The position numbers and the translations under genes are program-made. 64,000 nucleotides of DNA, taken from contig NC_073643.1 in the NCBI RefSeq assembly GCF_029407905.1, positions 34,072,501 through 34,136,500 on the forward strand, written 5' to 3'. Position 1 is the stretch's first letter. Each line of letters starts with the position of its first letter. The DNA comes from Bubalus kerabau. Taxonomy: Eukaryota; Chordata; Mammalia; Artiodactyla; Bovidae. Under the pieces are notes generated by a model. The model ran no database searches and was not told where the DNA came from. It worked only from the letters and a program-made list of their open reading frames with translations. Positions 11,381 to 22,639 of this stretch are shown here, piece after piece.

Positions 11381-11814
11381 CTGTTCAGTGTTGTTTGGCA
11401 GCCTGGATGAGAGGAGCGTTTGGGGGAGAATGGAAACGTATACATATGACTGAGTCCCTTCACTGTTCAACTATCACAATATTGTTAATCGCCTACATTC
11501 CAGTACAAAATGAGAAAAAAAAAAAAAACAAAAAAAAACCCAGACTCAAAGAAGTGACCGATCCAGGCAGTTTTCATACCTTTTAAGACAAAAGAAACAA
11601 TAAATTGAGTAGCAAGAAAAACAGAAAAGATAATGCACATAAACAGCTCAGCACAAAATCTAGTCCCCAGCAGATGCTTTGTAATATAAATTATCCCCTG
11701 AAAGAAAGGTGCTGATGTTAAGGATTAGAGTATCTAGAAAGTTGGGGTTCAGAGGATTTGCACTGCCTTAGTTTAACCACTGAAATGACACTATTGAAAC
11801 AATTCATCATAGGT

Positions 11815-11990
11815 CTCAAGTACTGTCGGGAGCATATGGAATTTTTTTTTTCTCTTATTTAATCCTCAGAGCAAGTTTGCAAGTATTAATCGCAAACAAA
11901 AGCTCGAGGAAACTGAGTAGTTTGCTCAAGTTACGTATCAAGAAAGCATGCAGGCTTGGATTGCAGTTCACAAATGCATTCAGTAGAACA
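11815..11990 (-). repeat. MIR SINE
   Basis: Reverse MIR pieces: 'cttatttaatcctcagagca', 'ctcgaggaaactgag' and 'ttgctcaag'. Contains a 9-T run. Confidence 0.55.
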
Positions 11991-12244
11991 TTTGAAAATT
12001 ACGAATTCGTGCCCTGCTGGTGTACACTGTGGAAGGAGGCTGCATAAAGATTAACCCAAGAAGTCAAACCGATTAAGATGTTTTCCTGACCTTTCAGTCA
12101 GAGCCCTCCTGCAAGGCCAGGCCTAAGGCAGGGTATAGTTTAAAGAGCCTGAGAGTGAGTGCCCTAGCTGCTTCACCCTGGGCTTGAGCCTGCTGCTGGC
12201 TCAGAGACTGGTACCTGCCTTTTCATGTGTATAAGAGTGCAAAC

Positions 12245-12460
12245 AAGCCAGTTAGGAGGGTGGCCAGATTTAGCAAATGCAGGATGCCCAGTTAAATTTG
12301 TAAAATAGCTCTGATTTATTGGGGGAGGGAAAAAAAAAGCTGCATATAGGACATTTGGGGTATCCTGATATAAAAAAATCAATAAGGGACACCAACCAAA
12401 ATCATTCCACACAGAACATGTCCCATAGATATGGGACACTGGGCAGCCCTACTTGCCAGT
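12245..12460. repeat. Inverted-repeat DNA-transposon relic
   Basis: Contains 'gtggccagatttagcaaatg', 'ggatgcccagttaaattt' and later 'tatgggacactgggcagccc', the palindromic layout of a common mammalian non-autonomous DNA element. A second partial copy is at 14545. Family not named with confidence. Confidence 0.5.
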
Positions 12461-13287
12461 CCTCAGTCCAAGGGCAGGTGGGACAGATGTATGAAAAGCT
12501 TTTGGGGATGGTATGCTAGGGACAGGTCTTACACCTCTGTGTGGAGAGAGCTTGGCCCTGCTCAATACAAGCCTTTCTTCATATCAGAAACCTGCCAGGC
12601 TAGGCCTGGTTCGGTCTGTCAATATGTACAGAATGAAGCTCTTCTGGAAGGGCACCCCTGAGAAAACCTTTCCTAAAACAGTTTCCTCTGGCCTAGAACC
12701 CCGGTGTTGGCAAAATTGGTCAACGAGGACACCTAGAGGCCTGCGTGGGTTATTGCAGGCAGGAGATTTCTGATGGGGCCACCTCACAACACTGAATTCA
12801 AATGGATGTACAAACCAGGTTTAAAGGCTCTTCAGGGAAAAAAAAAAAAAAAATCGAACACCCGACAGTTTGATTTATTAGCAATGTCTTCTTGGGAAGT
12901 TAAAATTTTTTTAAATATCATATTCCAATAAGATAGAAATAAAAATTGCAACACGAAATTGAAAGGATTCAGTAAAACCATGAACTCCCAGTGCCTCGGA
13001 CACAGCTAGTGCTTATCATTGTTTGTTGTCATTATTGTTTCTAATATGACACTTGCAAGGACGTGGAATACAAGGGAGTTGTTATTAATAAGTTTTAATA
13101 ATACTATAAACTTTATCAAAATTAAAATGGTAAGTATCAATAATATTTAACATTCACTGAGTACCAGGGCTGGGATTAGGTTAAAGTGAGTGAAATACTT
13201 GCTCAAGTGCAAGATGTAAGGGGGTACCAGAAAGCCCAGATAAATAAAGATAAATAATATTTCAACACAATCTTTTAAAAATAATCA

Positions 13288-13395
13288 AGGGAATTCCATG
13301 GTGGGCCAGTGCCTCGACTGCCAAGGGCTGGAGTTCCATCCCTGGTCAGAGAACTAAGAGTCCACAACAAGCCAAGTGGCATGGCCACACACACA
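13288..13395 (+). mobile_element. Short tRNA-derived SINE (CHR-1 type)
   Basis: 'gggaattccatggtgggcc' head, 'catccctggtcagagaac', 'gcatggcca' tail. It abuts the left duplication of the RPL23A retrocopy. Confidence 0.7.
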
Positions 13396-13406
13396 AAAAT
13401 ATTTTT

Positions 13407-14131
13407 TTATTTTATGAAAACTTTAATATTTGGAATTAGCCAGATGGACTCAGTTTGCATGTATGTGCACTCAGTCATATCTACCTTTTTGCAACCTCAT
13501 GGACTGTAGCCCACCAGGCCCCTTTATCCATGGAATTTTCCAGTCAAGAATACTGGAGCAGGTTGCCATTTCCTTCTCCAGGGGGTCTTCCGTACCCAGG
13601 GATCGAACCTGCATCTTTTGCATCTCCTGCATTGGCAGGCGGGTGCTTCACCAGCTGAGCCACCAGGGAAGCCCTGGATGATCCCAGATTTGTTGGCAAC
13701 GTCATCATCAGGAGCCAGTCGAACACATGCCTTCTTCTCTCCATCAGTCCTGATCAGAATGTTGACCTTAGCCATGTCAGTGTCACAGAGCTTCATCAGA
13801 GCCTGTTCGATTTGGTGCTTGTCGGCCTTGACCTCCACAATGAATACCAGTGTGTTGTCTTCTGTTCTCTTCATGGTGAGGGGGACCTTGATGATGGCAT
13901 AGCGGTCAAGTTTGTTTCTTCCAGGGGTGCTCTTCCTAGGATATTTGGGCTGCCTCCTGAGTCGCAGCGTTTTGGGCTGCTGGAAGGTGGGTGACACCTG
14001 GATTTTTTCTTTGTGGCTGAGGATGCCTTTCAGCACTGCTCTCTTGGCCTTCAAAGCCTTTGCTTTGGCTGTGGCTTTGGTAGGGGGACAGGAGCTTCCT
14101 TCTTCACCTTCAGCACCGTCTTTGTGAAAAG
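13407..14131 (-). pseudogene. RPL23A: RPL23A processed pseudogene
   Basis: Intronless copy of ribosomal protein uL23 (large subunit, near the peptide exit tunnel). On the minus strand the mRNA order is intact: leader, start region, body, 3' UTR (13407-13457, recalled from the RPL23A mRNA) and A-rich tail. The body reads KTLRLRRQPKYPRKS..., then IEQALMKLCDTDMAKVN and DGEKKACVRLAPD. Lesions: the start codon at 14119-14117 is ACG; a frame change lies near the N-terminus; 4-5 codons are lost before MKRTEDN and about 3 near the end; and a SINE sits directly after the final Ile-Ile codons so the stop is gone. Imperfect duplications of roughly 15 bp (cacaaaaatattttt at 13392-13406 and a one-A-shorter form at 14132-14146) mark the insertion. 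Not expected to be functional. Confidence 0.92.
13458..13676 (-). mobile_element. Bov-tA SINE inside the RPL23A copy
   Basis: Reverse Bov-tA ('gagccaccagggaagccc' at its 5' end, 'ggactgtagcccaccaggc' near its 3' end). It divides the RPL23A body from its 3' UTR exactly at the lost stop codon. No clear TSD of its own. Confidence 0.88.
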
Positions 14132-14309
14132 CCACAAAATATTTTTAAAAGTCAAAATAATCAAAACCTAGGCAAAAAAAAAAAATCCACGATGAACAAA
14201 ATATAAAAATTTTAAATAAGGTTAGAATCAGTATTACTGCTTATTCCTTTTGCCTCTGGCTCTAACATGGCTCAGTACTAAACTACGTTGAACTGCACTG
14301 TGCTGACAC

Positions 14310-14460
14310 GTCATCCTGCCACCAGAGGAGGCAAGCATTAAATATACCCATCTTACAGATGAGAGAGGAAACCCAGAGGAGCTCCTCATATACACTGCCA
14401 GGGCCACATAACTAAGCATAAAGCCAGAAATCTGTCCCAGATTGGAACAATTCTAAAGCT
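14310..14460 (-). repeat. MIR SINE
   Basis: 'cccatcttacagatgagaga' and 'gggccacataactaagcat' in reverse MIR order. Confidence 0.6.
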
Positions 14461-14544
14461 CACAACTTGCCCTTTCTAGCTTCCCATTCACAAAGGGACG
14501 CAGGCTAACATTTTTCTACCCCAGGGTATAATTTCACTTGTGCT

Positions 14545-14650
14545 ATGTGTAGAATTGCCAGAGTTACCGAATAAAAGTAAAGGATACCCAATTAAATTTG
14601 AAGTTGAGAAAAAAGTTTTAGTGTGTGTATGTCCCGTAATGTCCTTTATC
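14545..14650. repeat. DNA-transposon relic, partial
   Basis: 'gaattgccagagttaccgaa', 'acccaattaaatttgaag' and 'tatgtcccgtaatg' parallel the element at 12245-12460. The following 14651-15592 holds no recognised gene or repeat. Confidence 0.45.
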
Positions 14651-15592
14651 TGACCACTCTCCTCCCTGCCCCATTACCAAGGCAACCAGAAATTTTAATA
14701 AACAGAATTTCAAAATGGAATTTTGAATCTGCTGGATTAAGCCTGCCATGCCCGTACCTGAGCACACATCAGGAATAATAAAGGGCTTTAATAGAGTAAC
14801 AAGGGCCAAAAAACAAAAAAATAGAGGAAATTGGCTTAAAATCTTAGGCTTAATGGCAAAGGGACAGTTTGAGCTTTCTCTGGCTCTACCAAAGCCCTTT
14901 TTTAGCCCTTAATGAGATGCTTTGGGATAAGAAACTACAAGCCGGAGTTGAAATAAAGGAAATGCTTTAGGTGTTCTGTGCTGTGTATCCTACAAATGTT
15001 ATTTGTTATTTTGAGATCTCTAGTTCGAGGAGACATAAATTATTTCCTTGGCACAACAGTCTGAACCCCAATTATTTGCTCCCCCTTACAGTGTAATGAA
15101 AATGGTTGAGAACATATGAAATTGGTGCTTTAAAAGCAATGGTAATCATGTTGCCCACCTGGAGCTGAAACATTAGCAAATTTCAGCTCCTTGGAGCTCA
15201 ATAAATTAAATATATTGTCAGAAGTTATTTCTTCCAATAATGTTGCTGCATGCAGATGGAGAAGGGGAAAATATTTCAAGGCCAGCCCGAACTTTAAGTC
15301 GTATTTGAGGAATTAGGTTTTTAATAATGTAAGAGTGAATCATTATAACACAACAATGGATTTTTGCATGACTTGAACAACTATTTCAATTCCTAATGCG
15401 CACCCTACCTACCTTGTGAAAAATTTCTAGATCCCTCCCAGGTAAATGGATCCTTCCCAAAGCAATACCTAACACTTCACACAACCCACTAATTTCCATG
15501 TTACTGATGTCTGTGTATATGTACACGCACACATGCATACTAATGTTTACTCCCCTCCCCACCTAATCTGTGAGCTCTTAGAAATCAGGGAC

Positions 15593-15678
15593 CATGTTTT
15601 ATTTAAATATGAATTTAGAATCTAAAATCAGCTTCCATGTTTTATTTAAATATGAATTTAGAATCTAAAATCAGCTTC
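15593..15678. repeat. Perfect 43-bp tandem duplication
   Basis: Two identical adjacent 43-bp units (15593-15635 and 15636-15678), each starting 'catgttttatttaaatatg' and ending 'aaatcagcttc'. Single-copy-looking AT-rich DNA on both sides. Confidence 0.95.
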
Positions 15679-15699
15679 TTGTCCAGCATGTAGTTGTAT

Positions 15700-16330
15700 A
15701 ATTGCATAGTGTTTCCATACGGTATTCGTTTTCCAGAGCTGCTGTAAACAAAGAGTCAGAAATTATGGATATGATGTGGGCAGGTCTGCTTTCTTTTGAG
15801 ATGCGTGAGGGGCAATCTCTCTCATGTATCTCACCTAACTTCTGGGGTTTGCTGGCAATCTTGGGCTTACTTTGGCTTGTAATAGAAGTATCACCTTGAT
15901 CCCTGCCTCCATGGTTATGTGACATTTTCCCTGTGTGCACATCCCACCGTCTAAATTTCCCTTTTTTATAAGGGTACCAATCCCAGTGGACTTCCCAAGT
16001 GGCTTAGTGGTAAAGAACCTGCCTGCTGATGTAGGAGACACAGGTTCCATCCCTGAGTCAGGAAGATCCCCTGGGAAAGGAAACGCACTCCAGTATTCTT
16101 GCCTGGGAAATCCCATGGACAGAGGAGCCTGGTGGGCTACAGTCCATGGGGCACAAAAGAGTGGGGCATGATTTTGAACAAGACAACAATTCTGTTAGTT
16201 TAGGCCCCACCTTACCTTGCCTGCATCTGTAAAGAGCTCATTTCCAAGGAAGGTTACATTCTGAGATACCTAGAGGGGGTTAGGACTCCAACATCTGAAG
16301 AATATTTTTGAGGTTCAAATAACTTAAAAT
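15700..16330 (+). repeat. Ancient interspersed repeat split by a SINE
   Basis: 'ccagagctgctgtaaacaaag' ... 'ataagggtaccaatccca' before the SINE, and 'aggccccaccttacc' ... 'ttacattctgagatacc' ... 'gttaggactccaacatctgaa' after it, match a widespread mammalian repeat. I recognise it but cannot name it safely. Confidence 0.5.
15989..16185 (+). mobile_element. Bov-tA SINE
   Basis: 'gacttcccaagtggcttag' head through 'gtgggctacagtccatgggg'. Inserted in the ancient repeat around it. Confidence 0.85.
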
Positions 16331-16779
16331 TATAGGTTGACAGGCTCTAGTTGATTTTAAAATCTCTACTCAGCAGAGATTCTGAGGGAGGGGTAAATTC
16401 TGATTCAAAATTACCCTGAGTAATGATATTAAAGTGAAGACACCTCACTTAGATCAGGCTACTGACATGTAGGAAAATAATGTTGTTCAGCCTGAATCTA
16501 GTGAACCAGGCTCTGCATTTGCACGATATTCTCAGCTGAGGCTTAGGCACATTTAAGGGTTATGTTGCTTTATTAACATCCTCTCCTCCCAAACCTGAAG
16601 TTAAAGTGATTGTTCAGAAGCCACACGCGCTCCCCACTCTAGGGTTTCTGTACAGCGACTTCAACTAGACCCGTGTATGTTACATCCACCTGGGAAGCTT
16701 GAAACCAAGAGGTACCAATGCTTCAGTCCTACAATGGACCCACTAAATCTGAATATCTGAGGGTGAACCAAAAATCCTC

Positions 16780-17115
16780 GTGCGTGCTAAGTCGCTTCAG
16801 CCATGTCCGATTTTTTGTGACCCCGTGGACTGCAGCCCACCAGGCTCCTCTGTCCATGGGATTCTCCAGGCCTAGAATACTGGAGTGGGTAGCCATGCCC
16901 TCCTCCAGGGGATCTTCCCAATCCAGGGATTGAAGCCAGGTCTCCCATATTGCAAGTGGATTCTTTACCGTCTGAGCCACCAGGGAAGCCCAAGAATCCT
17001 GGAGTGGGTAGCCATTTCCTTCTCCAGCGGATTTTCACTACCCAGAGATTGAACGCGCGTCTCTCAGGTCTCCTGCATTGGCAGGAGGTTTCTTTATGTC
17101 TGGCGCCATCTATCG
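16780..17115 (-). mobile_element. Bov-tA SINE with duplicated tRNA-side segment
   Basis: A full reverse Bov-tA (16780-16990) is followed by a second copy of only the head half (16991-17115). A 21-bp duplication with two mismatches (16759-16779 and 17116-17136, both starting gagggtgaacca) bounds the pair, so it probably entered as one unit. The host sequence at 16660-16758 resembles a MER5-type relic. Confidence 0.85.
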
Positions 17116-17339
17116 GAGGGTGAACCAGAAGTCCTCAGGTGATCCTCATATGAAGCACAAGGCTTTAGACCCACCGAGCTGCACCTGGCCTCTCCACGCT
17201 CCTTCCCCTGGTCAGTGAATCCTCTTCCTCCTTCCTCTGACGCCTGTCTGCAGCTCCTTGGCCCTGGGGATAGTCTTATCATAGTAGTTTTTTCAAGCAA
17301 GGGTACTAATAGAGAGTCCTGTCGTGGTCCCAGGTTTCC

Positions 17340-17470
17340 TGTGGAATTCAGGTACTGTTGATGAACCTAAGCCCTATGCATCACTGGGAACCTTGTTAAT
17401 ATGCAGTTCTGATCCAGGAGGTACGGGGTTGGGGGTCAGGGAGCCTGCATTTCTAAGGTGTTCCCAGCGC
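17340..17470. repeat. MER5-like DNA-transposon relic
   Basis: 'gcatcactgggaaccttgtt', 'aatatgcagttctgatccag' and 'gcctgcatttctaaggtg' follow the hAT-Charlie MER5 order. Confidence 0.55.
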
Positions 17471-18049
17471 GGGCCTGTGTTTCTTGTCCGTGGCTCACAC
17501 TAACAAGGAGCTGGCATAATAACCATCCCTTCTGACTGGGCTTTAACGTGCTATTGACAGGTGATCTTTGAACAACGTGCGGGGGAGGAGGGGTGGCAAG
17601 CTCCCTGTGTTTGAAAACCTTCATTTAAATTATAGTCGGTCTTCCTCCATATAGTGGTTCCTTCATTTCGGCCGTTCCTCCGTATCCACAGTTTTGTATC
17701 CAAAAATTTAACCATGGGTCGTGTAGTATTGTAGTATTTATTACTGAAAAAAAAAATCCACATGTAAGTGGGTGCACACAGTCGTTGTTCAGGGATCAGC
17801 TGCCTGTGTACTTCGTCTCCTACAGAGTGCCTCTGCCCTTTTCCTGAAGTTGGGTTTGTTATTTATTGAAGAAGCCATAAAACACCAGTGACCTAGCTGG
17901 TCTGTTTCTAGTGATTCATAAACACTAAGGTAGTGCCTATGTAGTGAATCTTCTAGAGTGCAACTGCTCAGGTGACAGTGAGTCTTCTTTCTCTGGAAAC
18001 TACTCCTCACATTCAAAGGGCACTCCAGCCCCCAAGGCCAAATCTTAAA

Positions 18050-18270
18050 GTGGACAGAGCTCAGGGGCTCTAGAGCCTGGCAGTGTGGGTTCAAAGCGTG
18101 GCTCTGACACCTGCTAGCCATGTGACCTTGGGAAAGTCACTCGGCTTCTCTAAGCCTCCATTTTCTCCCCTCACTTCAAAGGGCTGATCTCCAGATTAAA
18201 GAAGATCGTATGTATAAAATGCATAGACAACAGCAGCCCAGAGTAAGCTCTCGTTACGCACCAGCAGTGG
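18050..18270 (+). repeat. MIR SINE
   Basis: Well-preserved forward MIR: 'tctagagcctggcagtgtgg', 'catgtgaccttgggaaagtc' and a degraded 3' half. 17471-18049 holds no recognised feature. Confidence 0.85.
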
Positions 18271-18394
18271 TAATTTTGCTATTTCCTGACCTGACCCCTT
18301 AAGTATAGTTGATGGATCCAGGGGTGTGTCTGAGCCAGGCTAGAGCAATCACATCCCCTCTAGGAATTTGGAATTGGAAAGTGAAAGCCTCAGA

Positions 18395-18570
18395 GAATGA
18401 ATGCTGTCAAAATAGCAGCATTGAACGTTGCTGCTCAAATGTTTGTCAGAGGATCAGTAGCATCAGTATCACCTGGGAGCGTGTTACATGATACACAATC
18501 TCAGGCTCCTTCCCAGACTTACTGAATACAGATGCATTTTCACAATTACAATTTGAGACACACTAGAAGG
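18395..18570. repeat. MER5-like DNA-transposon relic
   Basis: 'agcatcagtatcacctggga', 'ccttcccagacttactgaat' and 'aatttgagacacac' match the MER5 layout. Confidence 0.55.
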
Positions 18571-18654
18571 AACGTCTACTATCTCCTTGGAAGGCATCCA
18601 TCATGAGCTTTGTTTCTTTAAACCTGCAGCAATACCAATGCAGACTTTTATCAG

Positions 18655-18935
18655 AGTGTTCAGTTGCTCAGCTGTGTCTCACTCTTTGTGACCCCATGGA
18701 CTGCAGCACGCCAGGCTTCCCTATCCTTCACCATCTCCCGAAGTTTGTTCAAACTCATGTCTATCGAGTCGGTGATACTATCCAACCATCTCATCCTCTG
18801 TCGTCCCCTTCTCCTGCCTTCAATCTTTCCCAGCCTCAAGGTCTTTTCCAAAGAGTCGGCTGTTCACATCCGGTGGCCAAAGTATTGGAGCTTCAGCATC
18901 AGTCCTTCCAATGACTATTCAGAGTAGATTTTCTT
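18655..18935 (-). mobile_element. BovB LINE 3'-end fragment
   Basis: 'gttgctcagctgtgtctcac', 'ctccagcctt'-type central blocks and 'ggccaaagtattggagcttc' in the order of the BovB 3' end. Confidence 0.88.
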
Positions 18936-18994
18936 TAGGATTTTAGGTCGTATTGTATCAAGTGTGACCAGCTAATGCCTTGTCTTTTTTTTTT

Positions 18995-19273
18995 TTTACA
19001 TTTTAAAAAATACTTATATTTTTGGCTCCGTCTTCGTTGCTGTGGGCGGGCTTTCTCTGGTTGCAATGCGCTGGCTTCTCCTTATGCTGGTTTCTGTTGC
19101 AGAGCACAGATTTTAGGTGCTGGGGCTTCAGTAGCTGGGCACAAGGGCCCTAGAGGGCGGGCTTAGTAGTTGTGGCACACGGTTTTAGAGGAATCTTTCT
19201 GGACCAGGGATTGAGCCCGTGTCCCGTGAATTGGCAGGCAGATTCTTAATCATTGGGCCACCACGGAAGTCCT
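18995..19273 (-). mobile_element. CHR-2-type SINE
   Basis: Reverse CHR-2 body: 'ggctccgtcttcgttgctgt', 'gctggggcttcagtagctgg', 'ggcaggcagattcttaatca' and 'gggccaccacggaagtcc'. Confidence 0.85.
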
Positions 19274-19573
19274 GCTTTATCTTTTATAAGCTTGGGCTAG
19301 CTCTAGTTACTGTCTGATTCTTGTAACCCTGCAGTCTCAATAGCACTGCTGACTATATTGAAATCTTGCAGGACGCTATAGCTTTTCCACCGTATCCTAT
19401 CATGAAGACGAATCTAGAATCAGAGGAGGGGTTAAGCTTCTAACGTCAGCGCATAAGGTGAGAATTAGGTCTGGTCAAAATGATGCCAGAAAGTGTATTA
19501 GAGGTGTCCCATATGAAACAGTTCTGTGTCATCTTTCAGCCACTGCAATATGGCTGGCTCTGCAATACACTGC

Positions 19574-19853
19574 CGGAGAAGGCAATGGCACCCCACTCCA
19601 GTACTCTTGCCTGGAAAATCCCATGGGCGGCGGAGCCTGGGAGGCTGCAGTCCACGGGGTGGCTAAGAGTCCAACACGACTGAGCGACTTCACTTTCACT
19701 TTTCACTTTCATGCATTGGAGAAGGAAATGGCAACCCACTCCAGTGTTCTTGCCTGGAGAATCCCAGGGATGGGGGAGCCTGGTGGGCTGCCGTCTATGG
19801 GGTCGCACAGAGTCGGACACGACTGAAGTGACTTAGCAGCAGCAGCAGCAGCA
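19574..19853 (+). mobile_element. Bov-A2 dimeric SINE with TSD
   Basis: Two head-to-tail Bov-A units joined by 'cactttcacttttcactttc', ending in (AGC)n. A perfect 12-bp TSD (gcaatacactgc) lies at 19562-19573 and 19854-19865. Near-identical in structure to the copy at 21961. Confidence 0.95.
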
Positions 19854-20539
19854 GCAATACACTGCTACATCTTCACTTGAGCCCCAGCTGAAGTAGCTTC
19901 TCTTTCATGACCACATGGTACTTATTTTTAAACCCATGATGCACATTTTGCACAAAAAGATCTCACTATGGAAGCTGAGAAAATGGATGCATATTTCCCA
20001 GCTCATATCCACTCTGGGGCATAAGCTCATCGAATGAAATGGCAATCAACTTTACTTGCATGATTTATTTTTTCCTTTCTTGTTCTCTCTCTCTTGTTTC
20101 TCCTATCTCTGTCTCTCTCTGGCATATAGAGTTGACTGTTCACAAATTAAATGTGAGCATGTCAGGACGCTAAGTCTGTTGGTTCTCAAATCTTTGACAT
20201 ACATGGCACACTGTCCAATTGAGGTATTTCTAACAGTTACTAAAAGGCATTAAAGGCTCTACGAGATAATAAAGAAGCCAGCAACCATCGCCACATAGCA
20301 CCGCTGCAGCATCACGATGCTCGTCTCTAAAGGCATCCGGTCAGCACGCCCTTCACCTGCCTTCCAGCCTGACCTCCACTTCTCCTCTGCTGTCTCCTGG
20401 CAGTTGTATCCCACATCTGGGCGTGTCACTGTCTAACAAGTTTCACCATAAACCAACCATGTGGGGCCTCAGTCCCAGCAAATGTAAGTTTTTTCATATA
20501 TTGATCAAAATTTGGTGGAACATGGTGAAAGTCTCTAGT

Positions 20540-20885
20540 CCACTGCTCTGCTTAAGGATAGTCCTCATGCTGCAGTGTGGACGAACCTAAAAGACGTTAC
20601 GCTAAGTGAAATAAGCCAGACACAAAATGACAAATACTGTATGATTCTACTTCTATGAAATGTCCAGAACAGGCAACTTCATAGAAACAGAACATAAATT
20701 CCAGGTTACTAGGGGCTGGGAGAAGAAAAGGGGAGTCCCTGCTTGATGGTTGCAGAATTTCTGTGATGAAAAACTTTGGAAATCGTGGTGATGGTTTCAT
20801 TGCATCATTGTAAATATACTTACTGCCACTAGAATTAATGGAAAATTTTATGGGACACATATTTTCCTGCAATTTAAAAAAGTGG
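20540..20885 (+). mobile_element. L1 3' UTR fragment
   Basis: 'aagtgaaataagccagacac', 'atgattctacttctatgaaa', 'ggggctgggagaagaaaagg' and 'ttctgtgatgaaaaactttgg' are the standard L1 3' UTR order. 19866-20539 holds a pyrimidine-rich run near 20080 and nothing else recognised. Confidence 0.75.
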
Positions 20886-20920
20886 GGAAAATAGTGCTCT
20901 CGTGTCCATATTACCTGTGG

Positions 20921-21108
20921 TTCAGGTGGTAGGAAATCTGCCTGCAATGCAGGAGACTGAGGTTCGATCCCTGGGTCGGGAAGATCCCCTGGAGAAGGAA
21001 ATGGCAACCCACTCCAGTGTTCTTGCCTGGAGAATCCCGTGAACAAAGGAGACTGGTGGGCTACAGTTCATGGGGTCGCAAAGAATCAGACACAACTAAG
21101 CAGCTAAT
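20921..21108 (+). mobile_element. Bov-tA SINE
   Basis: 'ctgcctgcaatgcaggagac', 'gatcccctggagaaggaaat' and 'cagacacaactaagcagc'. Confidence 0.88.
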
Positions 21109-21124
21109 ATACACTGTCCATTTT

Positions 21125-21345
21125 CAGTCAGCTCAGTTCATTCGCTCAGTTGTGTCTGACTCTTTGCAACCCCACGGACTGCAGCACACCAGGCTTCCCT
21201 GTCCATCACCAACCCCCGGAGCTTACTCAACCTCGTGCACATCAAGTCAGTGATGCCATCCAACCATCTCATCCTCTGTCGTCCCCTTCTCCTCCCGCCT
21301 TCAATCTTTCCCAGCATCAGGGTCTTTTCAAATGAGTCAGTTCTG
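21125..21345 (-). mobile_element. BovB LINE 3'-end fragment
   Basis: 'gctcagttgtgtctgactc' through 'cccagcatcagggtcttttc'. 21346-21949 holds no clear feature apart from a diverged mammalian repeat near 21580-21680. Confidence 0.88.
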
Positions 21346-21960
21346 CATATTACCAGGTCTGAATTCTTAAGATTCTCATATTTCAGTTAATGGTACTGCA
21401 ACATTTATCTCCGAAGACCACCATCTACTCCATTCAAAACTCTTCCCATTCTCTCTTCATTCTCTCAAAGGCCACCACACCTGTGTATGCAAACACACTC
21501 TGGATGTTTTCTCATTTCCTTAGTTTTCCACATGCTCAAGAATTATTTATAAATTATTAGTTTAAAAGATTATTACCTATTCTGTGCAAGGTACTGGGAA
21601 TAGCACATCCTCATACATGGGCTCCACCCCTTAGAGGTTTGCAATCTAATCAGGGACTCAATCAAGTTCATAGGTCATTGGAATATTGTGCAAAGTGGTA
21701 TGATCAGGGATGCAGAATGAAGAGTGGACAATCAAACCCTCTGGGGGCAGGGTGCAGTCAAGGAAGGCTTCCTGAGGGACGTAACCTCTGATTCTGTGTG
21801 TGTATTCAATATTTCTATTACTTTATTAGAAATAAAAAAAATGATTTTTTTCCCCCCATAATTATCAAGTGTCAGGCAATATTGTATAGTCACCATCTAA
21901 GAGCAGAGTCAGTAGCAAGCAGTGTGTGGTGTTAACATTGCAGGGCACTAGCCAGTTAAT

Positions 21961-22234
21961 TCAGAGAAGGCAATGGCAACCCACTCCAGCACTCCTGCCT
22001 GGAAAATCCTATGGATGGAGGGGCCTGGTGGGCTGCAGTCCATGGGGTCGCTAGGAGTCGGACACGACTGAGCGACTTCACTTTCACTTTTCACTTTCAT
22101 GCATTGGAGAAGGAAATGGCAACCCACTCCAGTGTTCTTGCCTGGAGAATCCCAGGGATGGGGGAGCCTGGTGGGCTGCCGTCTATGGGGTCGCACAGAG
22201 TCGGACATGACTGAAACGACTTAGCAGCAGCAGC
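21961..22234 (+). mobile_element. Bov-A2 dimeric SINE with TSD
   Basis: Same dimer plan and linker as 19574-19853, with an (AGC)n tail. A perfect 11-bp TSD (agccagttaat) lies at 21950-21960 and 22235-22245. Only 2.1 kb from its sister and in the same orientation. Confidence 0.95.
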
Positions 22235-22449
22235 AGCCAGTTAATAGGTTCTTGTCCAGAAACCATAACTACACAACCATCCTGGCTGTAATGGACCCTC
22301 TATCCTGCAGTAATCCTAGCACATCAGAACTAAAATGATCATTATTTTCAAAAGTTAAAAAAAGAAAAAGGATAAAAAAATGTTGACCAGGATATGGGAA
22401 AACTTATTTTTATATACTACTACTAAAAATATGTTAGCATAATCATTCT

Positions 22450-22632
22450 AAGGGCTATTTCAAAGCAACTGTTAAAATCCATGGTGGATGGAGGAGGAAT
22501 GGACTGGGAGTTTGGGATTAGCAAATGCAAATTGTAAAACGCATATAACTGAATCACTGTGCTGTACCAGAAACTAATAAAATATCATAAATCAACTATA
22601 CTTCAATAAAATGATTTTTTAATTAAAAAAAT
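22450..22632 (+). mobile_element. L1 3' end (artiodactyl type)
   Basis: 'gggagtttgggattagcaaa', 'taactgaatcactgtgctgt', 'aatcaactatacttcaataa' and an A-rich tail. Confidence 0.85.
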
Positions 22633-22639
22633 ATTATGA

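Noticed and set aside
11009..11410. 133-codon plus-strand open frame
   Set aside because: Partly made of a MIR; no recognisable protein family.
13524..14135. 203-codon frame as a functional gene
   Set aside because: It is a damaged RPL23A retrocopy running into a SINE; the native start codon is lost and codons are missing.
18655..21345. Regularly spaced similar repeats as a CRISPR-like array
   Set aside because: The units are independent BovB, SINE and L1 insertions in both orientations with their own TSDs.
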